Below are positions 8,295 to 15,571 of a stretch of 31,501 bases of DNA, one piece after another. The position numbers were made by a program, and so were the translations under genes. The stretch spans positions 1 to 31,501 of the IMG/VR virus record IMGVR_UViG_3300000268_000002; one strand, 5' to 3'. The notes beneath the pieces are model-generated. The model saw only the letters and a program-made list of their open reading frames with translations, was not told where the DNA came from and searched no databases. The number at the start of each line of letters is the position of its first letter. Position 1 is the first letter of the stretch. The stretch is from a virus.

Positions 8295-10559
8295 ATGGCA
8301 AAGACAAAAATCTCAGAATTCAGCGCTACCCCTGCGAATAACACAGACATTGACAATATCAATATCGCAGAGGGCTGTGCGCCTAGTGGTATCAATGATG
8401 CTATCCGTGAGTTGATGGCTCAATTGAAAGATTGGCAATCTGGCACTTCTAATGACCCTTATGTTGTTGGCTCGTCTGGTAGCCTAACGCTTAATCAAGG
8501 TACTGCCAATGGAGTAGCGTATTTAAACGGCTCTAAGGTCGTTACAAGCGGTTCTGTCCTCACATTTGACGGAGCAATCCTTGGTGTGAATGGAATTTCT
8601 GTTGGTCGTGGTGCAGGTGCTGTGGCTTCAAATACTGCGGTGGGTGTTAGTGCTTTGGCGGCTAATACGACTGGTCTTGCAAACGATTCTTTTGGCTATC
8701 AATCACTTAATAGCAATACTACAGCAAATGAAAATGTGGGTTTTGGCTATCAAACTTTATATTCTGCTACAACTGGTGGAACAAATACAGCACTAGGAAG
8801 TGCCGCTGTTCGCAGTACCACAACAGGCGCAAGCAACACAGGCGTTGGCTATCGTGCCCTCTATTCCAACACTACAGCATCAATGAACACCGCAGTAGGC
8901 AACCAAGCCGCTTACAGCAACACTACAGGAACTGGAATTCTTGCTATTGGTAGCCGAAGCCTGTACAGCAATACTACTGGAACAGGCAACTTGGCTGTTG
9001 GTACTTCTGAAAGTGGTGGATATGAGGGAGCGCTTTTTGCAAACACCACTGGTGCAAATAACACTGCTGTTGGACAGCGCTCAATGGTTGCAAACACCAC
9101 AGGTGGAAGTAATGTAGCTGTTGGTCGTGATGCCCTTTTTGCCAACACCACAGCATCAGGAAGCACTGCTGTTGGTTATCAAGCTGGCTATAGTGGAACA
9201 ACAGCGCAATACAACCAATACTTTGGCTATCAAGCTGGCTACGCAACCACTACTGGTTCTGGAAATAATGCGTTTGGAACGCAAGCGCTTACGGCTGTAA
9301 CTACTGGTCAGTTAAATGTGGCGATGGGTAACAGCGCCATGATTTCCAACACTACAGGCTCTAATAACATTGGTATTGGTGATAATGCACTTCGCTCTAA
9401 CACCACAGCAACCTATAACACCGCTGTAGGCTATCAGTCATTGTATGCAAATACTACTGGTGTAAATACCGCAGTAGGTGCTGGAACATTGGATGCCAAC
9501 ACAACAGGCACAGGAAATACCTCTATGGGGTATTTCACTCTGTCTGATAACACAACTGGAAGTAACAACACCGCATATGGGCAAACAGCACTTGCCGCCA
9601 ATACTACGGCATCTAACAACACCGCTGTAGGTTATGAAGCGTTGTACGCAAATACTACAGGAACTGCCTCAGTTGCGGTTGGTAGGAGGGCTGGTTACGC
9701 AAACACAACAGGAGAATATAATGTCTTTGTTGGAGAGCAGTCTGGTTTATTCAACACCACTGGGTCTGGAAACACTTTTGTTGGTGAATACACTGGAAGT
9801 GCCGTAACAACAGGTGGCGGCAATACATTTATTGGTTCTACTATTACTGGTTTTGGTTCTGGCTATCTTGTAACAACAGGATCAAAAAACTCTATTCTTG
9901 GCGCTTACTCAGGCAACCAAGGTGGCTTAGACATCCGCACTGCCAACAACTACATCGTGCTGTCTGATGGGGATGGGAATCCACAAGCGTTATGTAACAA
10001 CGCTGGGGGATGGTACGCAGGGATGGGGACAAAGAACGAAGATGGGCTTTTGTCGCTTTTATCAAAAGAAGCCGATACAAACGGACCTGTTTTAATCGGA
10101 AGAACTGGAGCGCTTGGAAGCACAACAGCACGATGGTACGCAGGTTCATATTCATGGGTTAAAGGCGGTACTAACTACGACAACTTTACTGTTGCTTCTG
10201 GCTCTGCTGGCAGTGGAGGCGTATATCTTTCCGCTGGCGCAACATCTTGGGCTTCTGCTTCTGATGAGCGTAGAAAAGATATTATTGAGCCAATTATTGA
10301 TGCAGCAAACAAGGTAACTCAACTGCGTGCAGTTATTGGTAAATACAAAACAGATGAAGAAGGCACTCGCAGAAGTTTCTTGATTGCTCAAGATGTGCAA
10401 GCAGTATTGCCAGAGGCTATTGTTGTTTCACAAGATAGAGATGGCGAAGTGCTTGGCGTTCAATACACCGATGTAATCCCACTTCTTGTAGCCGCAATCA
10501 AAGAACAACAAGCAATCATTGAATCACTCAAGGCACGCTTGGATGCCGCTAATCTTTAA
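8295..10559 (+). CDS. Long tail fibre with C-terminal S74 intramolecular chaperone
   Basis: 754 residues in three parts. Residues 1-100 are a fibre N-terminus (ISEFSATPANNTDIDNINI, INDAIRELMAQL) likely to dock to the virion. Residues 124-520 hold about 23 units of 17 residues of the NTTGxxNTAVGxxALxA type, resembling YadA-type head beta-roll repeats, hence probably a trimeric shaft. The C-terminal 99 residues are a Peptidase_S74 domain starting SDERRKDI (Ser656, Lys661 as the expected catalytic pair) with FLIAQDVQAVLPEA and YTDVIPLLVAAIKE. Self-cleavage before Ser656 would release the chaperone after folding. GGAG precedes the ATG. Confidence 0.88.
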   Translation: MAKTKISEFSATPANNTDIDNINIAEGCAPSGINDAIRELMAQLKDWQSGTSNDPYVVGSSGSLTLNQGTANGVAYLNGSKVVTSGSVLTFDGAILGVNGISVGRGAGAVASNTAVGVSALAANTTGLANDSFGYQSLNSNTTANENVGFGYQTLYSATTGGTNTALGSAAVRSTTTGASNTGVGYRALYSNTTASMNTAVGNQAAYSNTTGTGILAIGSRSLYSNTTGTGNLAVGTSESGGYEGALFANTTGANNTAVGQRSMVANTTGGSNVAVGRDALFANTTASGSTAVGYQAGYSGTTAQYNQYFGYQAGYATTTGSGNNAFGTQALTAVTTGQLNVAMGNSAMISNTTGSNNIGIGDNALRSNTTATYNTAVGYQSLYANTTGVNTAVGAGTLDANTTGTGNTSMGYFTLSDNTTGSNNTAYGQTALAANTTASNNTAVGYEALYANTTGTASVAVGRRAGYANTTGEYNVFVGEQSGLFNTTGSGNTFVGEYTGSAVTTGGGNTFIGSTITGFGSGYLVTTGSKNSILGAYSGNQGGLDIRTANNYIVLSDGDGNPQALCNNAGGWYAGMGTKNEDGLLSLLSKEADTNGPVLIGRTGALGSTTARWYAGSYSWVKGGTNYDNFTVASGSAGSGGVYLSAGATSWASASDERRKDIIEPIIDAANKVTQLRAVIGKYKTDEEGTRRSFLIAQDVQAVLPEAIVVSQDRDGEVLGVQYTDVIPLLVAAIKEQQAIIESLKARLDAANL
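8664..9854 (+). repeat. About 23 coding repeats of 51 bp
   Basis: Each unit encodes 17 residues starting (N/T/V)TT(G/A). Exceptions are one unit with a 7-residue insertion (GGYEGAL region near 9010) and one shortened by a residue (NTTGVNTAVG, near 9455). ACTACAGGA/ACCACAGCA-type segments recur. The tract is prone to recombination and to assembly collapse. Confidence 0.8.
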
Positions 10560-10574
10560 ACTGAAAGGTAAATC

Positions 10575-10796
10575 ATGTCTGAAATTATTGAACAATCATC
10601 CGCAGAAGAAATTGCAAAGCACTACAGCGCTTGCATGGACTCAGTAAACCTGATTAACGCAGGTCAACCAGAAGGCATGGAAGATGCTGACTGGGCTGAT
10701 ACTGTTGCTCGTAACAAAGAGCATTTGAAGATCATGCTTGCTAAGACTTTCTGGACAACACAAGACTTGTCTGCAATTCGTTCAGCATCAGCTTAA
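10575..10796 (+). CDS. Small acidic protein after the fibre, unknown function
   Basis: 73 residues with no recognised domain: acidic helical N-terminus (SEIIEQSSAEEIAKHY), a Cys in YSACMDSVNL, a turn rich in E/D/W (PEGMEDADWADTV) and a helical C-terminus (KEHLKIMLAKTFW). AAAGGT precedes the ATG. Small ORFs right after fibre genes are often fibre assembly or structural helpers, but nothing in the residues proves this. Confidence 0.6.
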   Translation: MSEIIEQSSAEEIAKHYSACMDSVNLINAGQPEGMEDADWADTVARNKEHLKIMLAKTFWTTQDLSAIRSASA

Positions 10797-10803
10797 ACGA
10801 GAA

Positions 10804-10825
10804 GCCATCACTCGATCTTGATGGC
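10804..10825 (+). promoter_or_regulatory. Hairpin before the lysis operon
   Basis: GCCATCA (10804-10810) and TGATGGC (10819-10825) form a perfect 7-bp stem with an 8-base loop, ending about five bases before the CTAGGAG ribosome-binding site of the next gene. There is no U-tract, so it is more likely an RNA processing or stability element, or a weak pause site, than a terminator. Confidence 0.5.
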
Positions 10826-10841
10826 ACACTAGGAGAAAATC

Positions 10842-11063
10842 ATGGGCGAGAAAAAAACAAACCCTGTGACAATCGATGGCGTTGATTACGATGTTAATGA
10901 CTTTACTGACCAACAGAAAATTCTGTTAGATCATGTGGTTGACTTAGATCGTAAACTCAATTCAGCTAAGTTTGCAGCCGATCAGCTTCAAGTTGGTCGT
11001 GACGCTTTTTTCACAATGTTGAAGCAATCACTTGATAAAGTAACGGATGTAGAGGCAAAGTAA
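10842..11063 (+). CDS. DUF6447-like small phage protein
   Basis: 73 residues with the layout PVTIDGVDYDVNDFTDQQKILLDHVVDLDRKLNSAKFAADQLQVGRDAF. That is a short beta hairpin followed by a long helix likely to pair as a coiled coil. I associate this TIDGxxYxxxD...D(Q/E)(K/A)xxL pattern with DUF6447. AGGAG lies six bases before the ATG. The gene is immediately upstream of the holin, and no function is known to me. Confidence 0.6.
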   Translation: MGEKKTNPVTIDGVDYDVNDFTDQQKILLDHVVDLDRKLNSAKFAADQLQVGRDAFFTMLKQSLDKVTDVEAK

Positions 11064-11288
11064 ATGGACAATCACACCACAGAAGTAGCATCAGCAGTCG
11101 CTACTAAAGCATCCTCCGTGGCTACCTATGGTGGCGCAGGGAGTGCCGTATTCTTTGGTTTATCAGCCAATGAGTTCGGTGCTTTGTGTGGTGTGGTTAT
11201 CGGCTTGATTGGTCTTGTCGCAAACATCTACTTTAAGTATCAACATTTGCAGGTGGCGAAAAAAGAGTCTGGTTGGTATAACGAATGA
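11064..11288 (+). CDS. Holin, class II-like (two TM segments)
   Basis: 74 residues with two predicted membrane segments (about 18-34 and 38-58, FGALCGVVIGLIGLVANIYF). A polar N-terminus and a charged C-terminus (KYQHLQVAKKESG) follow the size and layout of class II holins such as Phage_holin_3. It directly follows the preceding stop and is the first membrane gene of the lysis cassette, upstream of spanins and endolysin. AGAGG precedes the ATG at a loose spacing. A second two-TM gene at 12216 could share or replace this role. Confidence 0.68.
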   Translation: MDNHTTEVASAVATKASSVATYGGAGSAVFFGLSANEFGALCGVVIGLIGLVANIYFKYQHLQVAKKESGWYNE

Positions 11289-11410
11289 GTTGGGCGCTTG
11301 TATTAGCACTTCAAACTGCTGAATACAGGTGTGTAAGGTGGTCATGGACAGGTGATGTTTATAACCGCAAGGTAGTTTGCCTTGAATGGAAAAAGGTAGA
11401 GCGGAAATGA
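11285..11410 (+). CDS. Tiny 41-residue conserved-type phage protein
   Basis: It starts in an ATGA overlap with the holin stop and ends in another ATGA with the next gene. The product has a hydrophobic start (MSWALVLALQ) and the core YRCVRWSWTGDVYNRKVVCLEW with two Cys. I have the impression that this CVRW...GDVYNRxVVCLxW pattern recurs among small phage lysis-region proteins. The two Cys and several Trp suggest a small exported or membrane-associated peptide. The function is unknown. Confidence 0.65.
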   Translation: MSWALVLALQTAEYRCVRWSWTGDVYNRKVVCLEWKKVERK

Positions 11411-11901
11411 TAGACCCGATAACAGCCCTAAACGGACTTCAGAGCGCCATTTCGATGGTCAAGAAGGCGAGTAAGGTCGCCAATGATTTAGGCTCTCTAG
11501 CGCCAATGCTAGGCAAGATGTTTGACGCTAAGAGTCAAGCAACCAAAGCCATGATTCAAGCCAAGAACTCTAAAAAGGGTTCTAACATGGGTGCTGCTCT
11601 ACAGATTGAGATGGCACTAGAGCAAGCCAGAGCGTTTGAGGAAGAACTCAAAATGCTCTTTATGCAGACAGGCAAGATTGATGTCTGGAACAAGATCAAA
11701 GCTAGACAAGCAGAGATGGACAGAGATGATGCCAAAGAAGTGGCAGCGTTAAGAGCCGAGGAAAAGAAAGCCAGAGAGCGAGAGGAAGAAATGCAAGAGT
11801 GGGCAATCATCATTGGTGGTATTGTCTTTGTTTTGTTTCTCGTATTTATTGGAATCAACGAATTGATGAGCCTGTGTCCTAAAGGTGGATGCGGAAGATG
11901 A
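11407..11901 (+). CDS. Coiled-coil protein with a single C-terminal TM anchor
   Basis: 164 residues. I chose ATG 11407 (MIDPITALNGLQSAI) rather than 11386 because it forms an ATGA with the upstream gene and begins with the motif usual for this type. The N-terminal 35 residues are amphipathic, about 62-130 is a charged coiled coil (EVAALRAEEKKAREREEEM), and about 132-152 is one TM (WAIIIGGIVFVLFLVFIGI). A short Cys/Gly tail follows (CPKGGCGR). Its place in the lysis cassette suggests an inner-membrane accessory protein; no enzyme motif is visible. Confidence 0.65.
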   Translation: MIDPITALNGLQSAISMVKKASKVANDLGSLAPMLGKMFDAKSQATKAMIQAKNSKKGSNMGAALQIEMALEQARAFEEELKMLFMQTGKIDVWNKIKARQAEMDRDDAKEVAALRAEEKKAREREEEMQEWAIIIGGIVFVLFLVFIGINELMSLCPKGGCGR

Positions 11902-12047
11902 ACGAATACCAGAAACAGTTTGATATGTTTCTAAAGGTGTTCATTTATGGATGTGTTGCTTGGTGGTTTCTAGGCTTTCTGAAGTTCTTGCCTGATGACT
12001 TGTCAGACAAGATTGTGGCTCTCTTGCTAGGAAAAATTGGCTTATGA
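11898..12047 (+). CDS. Small membrane protein (49 residues)
   Basis: ATGA overlaps at both ends tie it into the operon. One hydrophobic segment (MFLKVFIYGCVAWWFLGFLKFL) is followed by DDLSDKIVALLLGKIGL, an amphipathic or second weak membrane helix. No motif identifies it. Membrane-active character and position make it a holin or antiholin candidate, which is inference only. Confidence 0.6.
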   Translation: MNEYQKQFDMFLKVFIYGCVAWWFLGFLKFLPDDLSDKIVALLLGKIGL

Positions 12048-12244
12048 GATATTTACTGTTGTTGTTACTGTTAACAGGCTGTGAAGATCGTTACAGGTAC
12101 TTTTGTCAAAACCCTGATAACTTTGTACATCCTCATTGCCAGAAACCTAAGTGCCAATTTACCCAGACTTGCCCTGAGTATTTGGTAGCCCCTATTCTTG
12201 AAAAAAAGGTTAACGATGTCCAAGAAACAAAGACCAACAATTGA
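12044..12244 (+). CDS. Small Cys-rich lipoprotein
   Basis: 66 residues. The start MRYLLLLLLLTGC is a compact signal peptide ending in a lipobox with Cys13 as the lipidation site. The mature part carries five further Cys (FCQNP, PHCQKPKCQF, QTCPEYL), so disulfides in the periplasm are likely. It overlaps the previous stop by ATGA and the next gene by 29 bases. It is too short and Cys-rich for an ordinary o-spanin, and a separate o-spanin exists at 12918. An exclusion or lysis-accessory role is possible but unproven. Confidence 0.62.
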   Translation: MRYLLLLLLLTGCEDRYRYFCQNPDNFVHPHCQKPKCQFTQTCPEYLVAPILEKKVNDVQETKTNN

Positions 12245-12710
12245 GGAAGTAGAAACCTATGTCTGGGGCTTTGTGGTCATTATGGTCACATTGATTCTTT
12301 GCTTCATTGTGATGGCTTTGCTCTACTCAGTTACCTTTGTTACTCAACCCATCAAAAGTATGGCGCCAATTGACATGGCTTACACCAAGATGCTGAACGA
12401 CATCGTTTTGCTCATTGTTGGTGGCATTGGTGGTGTTATCGGTAAAAAGGGCGTAGGAACGGCTGTAAACGCCATCCAGAACGCTGTAACGCCTCCGACA
12501 GCACCTAGTCCAACTCCAAGTAGCCCTACGCCTGTTCAAGCGCCTGTAGCGGCTTCTGTAGCCTCAACAAACTACAACTGGATGGGCTTTAAGAACGCTG
12601 ATCTTGACGAGTCTTGGACACCTCCTCCTCCTCCGACTACACCTCCTGATTTATTGGAAGATGACCATGAGCGTGAACAATTGGCAATGGCTCGTAAAGA
12701 GGCTAACTAA
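12216..12710 (+). CDS. Two-TM membrane protein with Pro-rich tail, possible second holin
   Basis: 164 residues from ATG 12216. A longer TTG-start reading from 12198 is less likely, since AAGG stands six bases before the ATG. TM segments lie at about 17-39 (VWGFVVIMVTLILCFIVMALLY) and 60-76 (LNDIVLLIVGGIGGVIG). A 20-residue Pro/Thr/Ser stretch (about 93-110) and a charged end containing a WTPPPPP run follow. It ends in a TAATG with the spanin gene. A holin-like or scaffold role in lysis is inferred from topology and place. Confidence 0.6.
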   Translation: MSKKQRPTIEEVETYVWGFVVIMVTLILCFIVMALLYSVTFVTQPIKSMAPIDMAYTKMLNDIVLLIVGGIGGVIGKKGVGTAVNAIQNAVTPPTAPSPTPSSPTPVQAPVAASVASTNYNWMGFKNADLDESWTPPPPPTTPPDLLEDDHEREQLAMARKEAN

Positions 12711-13207
12711 TGTTTGGCATACCATTACCTTGGTTGCTGTTCGGACTCTGTATAACCTTATTTGGCACATACAGAGGTGGCTACCACTTTGGTTGGTCTG
12801 ACAGGGATAAGGAAATGCAGATTGAGATTGCTCGAAAGAATGAGGAATCTCGTCAGACAGAATTGAAACTTACTGAAGAACTAAACGCTAACGCTAATAA
12901 ATTACTGGAGGTTAACAATGTTGTCAATCAGAAACAGTCTGCTCTTGATCGTGCTATTAGGGCTGGTAGGGTGCGCCTCCCCTCCACAAGTTGTGTACAA
13001 GCCTCCCCAAGTCCCTCCGTTGCCCCCACAGATCAAGAAACAAGAAGTCAACCTGACAGACAGACTAACGAAGCTACTGATGCCGAACGAGCAACCCTCG
13101 CAGCCATTGCAGAAATAGTCGCACAGGGTGATAGAAACACAGCCCAACTAAATGCGTGTATTGACGCTTACGAAACTGTTAGAGAGCAATTAAATGGTAA
13201 ACGCTGA
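12710..13207 (+). CDS. Inner-membrane spanin (i-spanin, Rz-like)
   Basis: 165 residues. A signal-anchor at about 6-24 (LPWLLFGLCITLFGTY) is followed by a periplasmic charged helix (ELKLTEELNANANKLLEV) and a C-terminal helix (TDAERATLAAIAEIV). With the o-spanin gene nested inside it in the +1 frame, this is the classical Rz/Rz1 arrangement. It would span the periplasm and fuse the membranes after endolysin action. The start is in TAATG, and the end overlaps the endolysin start by 14 bases. Confidence 0.82.
   Translation: MFGIPLPWLLFGLCITLFGTYRGGYHFGWSDRDKEMQIEIARKNEESRQTELKLTEELNANANKLLEVNNVVNQKQSALDRAIRAGRVRLPSTSCVQASPSPSVAPTDQETRSQPDRQTNEATDAERATLAAIAEIVAQGDRNTAQLNACIDAYETVREQLNGKR
12918..13118 (+). 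CDS. Outer-membrane spanin lipoprotein (o-spanin, Rz1-like), nested
   Basis: 66 residues read in the +1 frame wholly inside the i-spanin gene. The signal (MLSIRNSLLLIVLLGLVGC) ends in a lipobox with Cys19, giving a 48-residue mature lipoprotein. That is rich in Pro (PPQVVYKPPQVPPLPPQ), as in Rz1 proteins. TGGAGG lies seven bases before the ATG. Nested position, lipobox and Pro content together make this call strong. Confidence 0.85.
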   Translation: MLSIRNSLLLIVLLGLVGCASPPQVVYKPPQVPPLPPQIKKQEVNLTDRLTKLLMPNEQPSQPLQK

Positions 13208-13793
13208 ACAACTAAAGAAACTTCACATTGGTGAACAATGGGTAGAGCCATTAAATGAGACTTTTGCTAGGTTTGATATTTCTACGCCTATTCGTCAAGC
13301 ATCGTTTATTGGTCAATGTGGGCATGAGTGTGGTGGATTTAAGACACTTGAGGAAAATCTGAACTATCGTGCAGAAACTTTAATGAAGCTATGGAAAAAT
13401 CGTTTTCCAACGCTTGAGGTTGCAAACCAATATGCTAGAAATCCTAAAAAAATTGCTAATAAGGTTTACGCCTCAAGGATGGGGAATAGAGATGAATCGT
13501 CTGGTGACGGCTATCGTTTCCGTGGTCGTGGTTGTATTCAGCTTACTGGTCATGCTAATTACTATCACGCTGGTACTGCTTGCGGTGAGGATTTTGTTAT
13601 TAATCCTGATCTAGTGGCAACGCCTAAGTATGCTGCTATGACTGCGGGTTGGTTCTGGAATACGCACAAACTCAATAAATACGCTGATCTGCAAGATTTC
13701 TTGATGATGACAAAAAAGATTAACGGAGGCACGATAGGATTGGACGATAGGATTCGTCACATCAATCATGCTCTGGATGTTTTAAATGGCTAA
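13194..13793 (+). CDS. Endolysin, glycoside hydrolase 19 (chitinase-like) family
   Basis: 199 residues. The N-terminal active-site block reads FIGQCGHECGGFKTLEENLNY. Glu45 (in HEC) is the expected catalytic acid and Glu54 the second acidic residue. GDGYRFRGRGCIQLTG (105-119) is the typical GH19 phage-endolysin substrate motif, followed by WFWNTHKLNKYAD. There is no signal peptide, so release depends on a holin. The 200-residue length is normal for single-domain GH19 endolysins. It overlaps the i-spanin end and the next start. Confidence 0.9.
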   Translation: MVNAEQLKKLHIGEQWVEPLNETFARFDISTPIRQASFIGQCGHECGGFKTLEENLNYRAETLMKLWKNRFPTLEVANQYARNPKKIANKVYASRMGNRDESSGDGYRFRGRGCIQLTGHANYYHAGTACGEDFVINPDLVATPKYAAMTAGWFWNTHKLNKYADLQDFLMMTKKINGGTIGLDDRIRHINHALDVLNG

Positions 13794-14160
13794 CATACCC
13801 ACTCAACAAGACGCTGAATTATTTGCCAAGAGTGTTAAAAAGTGGCAACAAGTCTTGAGTTTGGGTGATTGGAGAATTGAAAAAGGTACGAAGCCAGCTA
13901 AACAGGCAATGGCTTCTGTAGAGTTCAACGAGTCGGCAAGACTAGCTGTCTATCGTTTGGGTGACTTTGGTGCTGAAAAGATTACGCCTGAGTCACTAGA
14001 TAAGACTGCCTTACATGAACTACTGCATATATTCCTACATGATTTAATGGTGGTTGCTACAGACCCAAAGTCCTCAGACGAGGATATTGAAATGCAAGAG
14101 CATAGGGTCATCAATCTGCTTGAAAACTTGATTTTTAAGGATTCTCATGGGCGCACATAA
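13786..14160 (+). CDS. HELLH zinc-metalloprotein, SprT/phage metallopeptidase-like
   Basis: 124 residues with H77-E78-L-L-H81-IFLH85, an HExxH zinc signature in a helix. A downstream EMQEHRVINLLENLIF helix carries Glu105/His106 as a possible third ligand. The N-terminal part (KKWQQVLSLGDWRIE) is typical of small phage metallopeptidase-like proteins. It follows the endolysin with an 8-base overlap and lacks a signal peptide. The substrate is unknown; the lysis operon gives a place, not proof of function. Confidence 0.65.
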   Translation: MANIPTQQDAELFAKSVKKWQQVLSLGDWRIEKGTKPAKQAMASVEFNESARLAVYRLGDFGAEKITPESLDKTALHELLHIFLHDLMVVATDPKSSDEDIEMQEHRVINLLENLIFKDSHGRT

Positions 14161-15130
14161 TGAAACTTGTTCCGACACAGAGTTCATCCAACTATGGGGT
14201 CAACTTGAATCTGCGGCAAGAATGGCTGAACACCTCCAGATCAACATTAGAGCGATTCATTTGCGTAGAAGGTGGATTGAGCAGCACTACAAAATTACTC
14301 TAGGTGCATCAGATCATCGTGGTTTGGCTTACGATAAAAGACCTCAATCATTCTCTCCCTTAAAACAGATAGACCTCGGTATCCTAGATGGTACTGTCAT
14401 TGTTTTCTCTGATGCTCACTTCATACCCAACCAACGATCAACAGCGTTTAAAGGGCTTCTATGGGCTATCCAAGAGTTCAAACCAAAGGCGGTGATATGT
14501 AATGGTGATGCTTTTGATGGCTCGTCTATATCGAGGCATGATGTAACTGATCTACCGCAGACATCTGTTATTCAAGAGTTAAAGGCTTGTCAGGCAATGC
14601 TTGGCGAAATAGAGGAGATTGCAAAGGATGTCCGACATAATGTAAAGCTACTGTTTACATTCGGAAATCACGATGTAAGGTTTGCCAATAGACTTGCCCA
14701 ACACGCACCACAATTTAAGGATGTAAAAGGTTTTAAGCTGACAGATCACATTCCTGATTGGGAATTCTGTTGGTCAGTATGGGCTACACCTAACTGCATC
14801 ATTAAGCACCGATACAAGGGCGGCATCCATGCGACTCATAACAATACTGTGAACGCTGGTGTATCAATCGTAACTGGACACTTGCACAGCCTTAAAGTAA
14901 CGCCATTTAGCGACTACAAGGGTGCTAGGTATGGTGTGGATACAGGAACACTTGCTGAGATAGATGGTCCACAGTTTACCTACGCTGAAGGCAATCCAAG
15001 TAACCACAGATCAGGTTTTGCAGTATTGAACTTCTTTAACGGCACATTGTTGTTGCCAGAGTTGGTGCAGAAGTTTGATGAGGACTTGATCGAGTTCCGT
15101 GGTGAAGTTATTGATGTAGGTGCATTTTGA
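14147..15130 (+). CDS. Calcineurin-like metallophosphoesterase
   Basis: 327 residues. The full set of metallophosphoesterase motifs is present in order: D89-A-H91, G120-D121 (NGDAFDG), GNHD 173-176, H228/H231 (GIHATH) and GHLH 244-247. The first 60 residues are an unrelated helical region that may bind DNA (MAEHLQINIRAIHLRRRW). The substrate is not predictable; phosphodiester or nucleotide substrates are known for the family. AAGGA lies six bases before the ATG, with a 14-base overlap with the metalloprotein. Confidence 0.87.
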   Translation: MGAHNETCSDTEFIQLWGQLESAARMAEHLQINIRAIHLRRRWIEQHYKITLGASDHRGLAYDKRPQSFSPLKQIDLGILDGTVIVFSDAHFIPNQRSTAFKGLLWAIQEFKPKAVICNGDAFDGSSISRHDVTDLPQTSVIQELKACQAMLGEIEEIAKDVRHNVKLLFTFGNHDVRFANRLAQHAPQFKDVKGFKLTDHIPDWEFCWSVWATPNCIIKHRYKGGIHATHNNTVNAGVSIVTGHLHSLKVTPFSDYKGARYGVDTGTLAEIDGPQFTYAEGNPSNHRSGFAVLNFFNGTLLLPELVQKFDEDLIEFRGEVIDVGAF

Positions 15131-15270
15131 GTGCTTGGCTAATCATTCTCACAGGGGCGATCTACGCCTATATAGCTGGTGAGCAGCTATGGAAAGATAA
15201 CCCACACATGGCTATCGTGTACGCAGGGTACGCCTTTTCAAATGTGGGTCTTTACTTACTTGCTAAGTAG
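15127..15270 (+). CDS. Two-TM membrane peptide with TTG start
   Basis: 47 residues read from TTG at 15127, overlapping the preceding TGA. Two hydrophobic segments (SAWLIILTGAIYAYIAG and AIVYAGYAFSNVGLYLLA) flank a short charged loop (EQLWKDNPHM). I have the impression that this IYAYIAG...YAGYAFSNVGL layout recurs in small phage membrane proteins. Its TAG overlaps the convergent MazG stop by eight bases. It closes the rightward late region. Confidence 0.65.
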   Translation: MSAWLIILTGAIYAYIAGEQLWKDNPHMAIVYAGYAFSNVGLYLLAK

Positions 15271-15571
15271 AGTCTTTAACAAACAATCCATTAGGCAATA
15301 GTATGCCTTTCCGATTCTTAATCTGATCGTATGCAACTTCCATGCAGTCTACCAGATTTAGGTCTTGTAGAGCGCAGTAATTAACAAGGCATACCATAAC
15401 ATCCCCGACACTATCAACAATAGCGTCACGATCTTTTTTAATGGTTGCATCTGCTAGTTCTCCGAGTTCAGACATAGCCTTGAGAAGCTGAGTCTCTGGT
15501 GTACTGTTAGGAATAATTTTCCTAGCTTCAGACCATTGAATGATCTTTATTTCAACATTTGCGTATGACAT
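15263..15571 (-). CDS. MazG-like nucleotide pyrophosphohydrolase
   Basis: 102 residues from the ATG at 15571, with GGG in the preceding codons as Shine-Dalgarno. An earlier in-frame ATG at 15586 adds five residues. The MazG signature is E35-L-G-E38 followed by VDSVGDVM (D53, D57), and the AYDQIKNRKG end is typical of phage MazG-like proteins. It would hydrolyse NTPs or dNTPs, or lower alarmone signals during infection. It is last in the leftward operon and overlaps the previous gene by 20 bases. Confidence 0.82.
   Translation of the reverse strand: MSYANVEIKIIQWSEARKIIPNSTPETQLLKAMSELGELADATIKKDRDAIVDSVGDVMVCLVNYCALQDLNLVDCMEVAYDQIKNRKGILLPNGLFVKDST

Noticed and set aside
8912-9622. Minus-strand frames with repeating VVL/VVFA in the fibre gene
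   Set aside because: They mirror the 51-bp coding repeats and arise from repetition, not selection for protein.
8664-9854. Possible CRISPR-like regular repeats
   Set aside because: Units are 51 bases, translate in frame to 17-residue units without spacers, and there are no cas genes.
10804-10825. Intrinsic terminator after the fibre and its small neighbour
   Set aside because: The stem is good but no T-tract follows; the lysis genes continue directly after.
11386-11406. Upstream start of the coiled-coil TM protein
   Set aside because: ATG 11407 forms an ATGA junction and gives the MIDPITA start; the longer frame has no better ribosome-binding site.
12198-12215. TTG start of the second two-TM protein
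   Set aside because: ATG 12216 has AAGG at good spacing; the TTG extension adds only basic residues.
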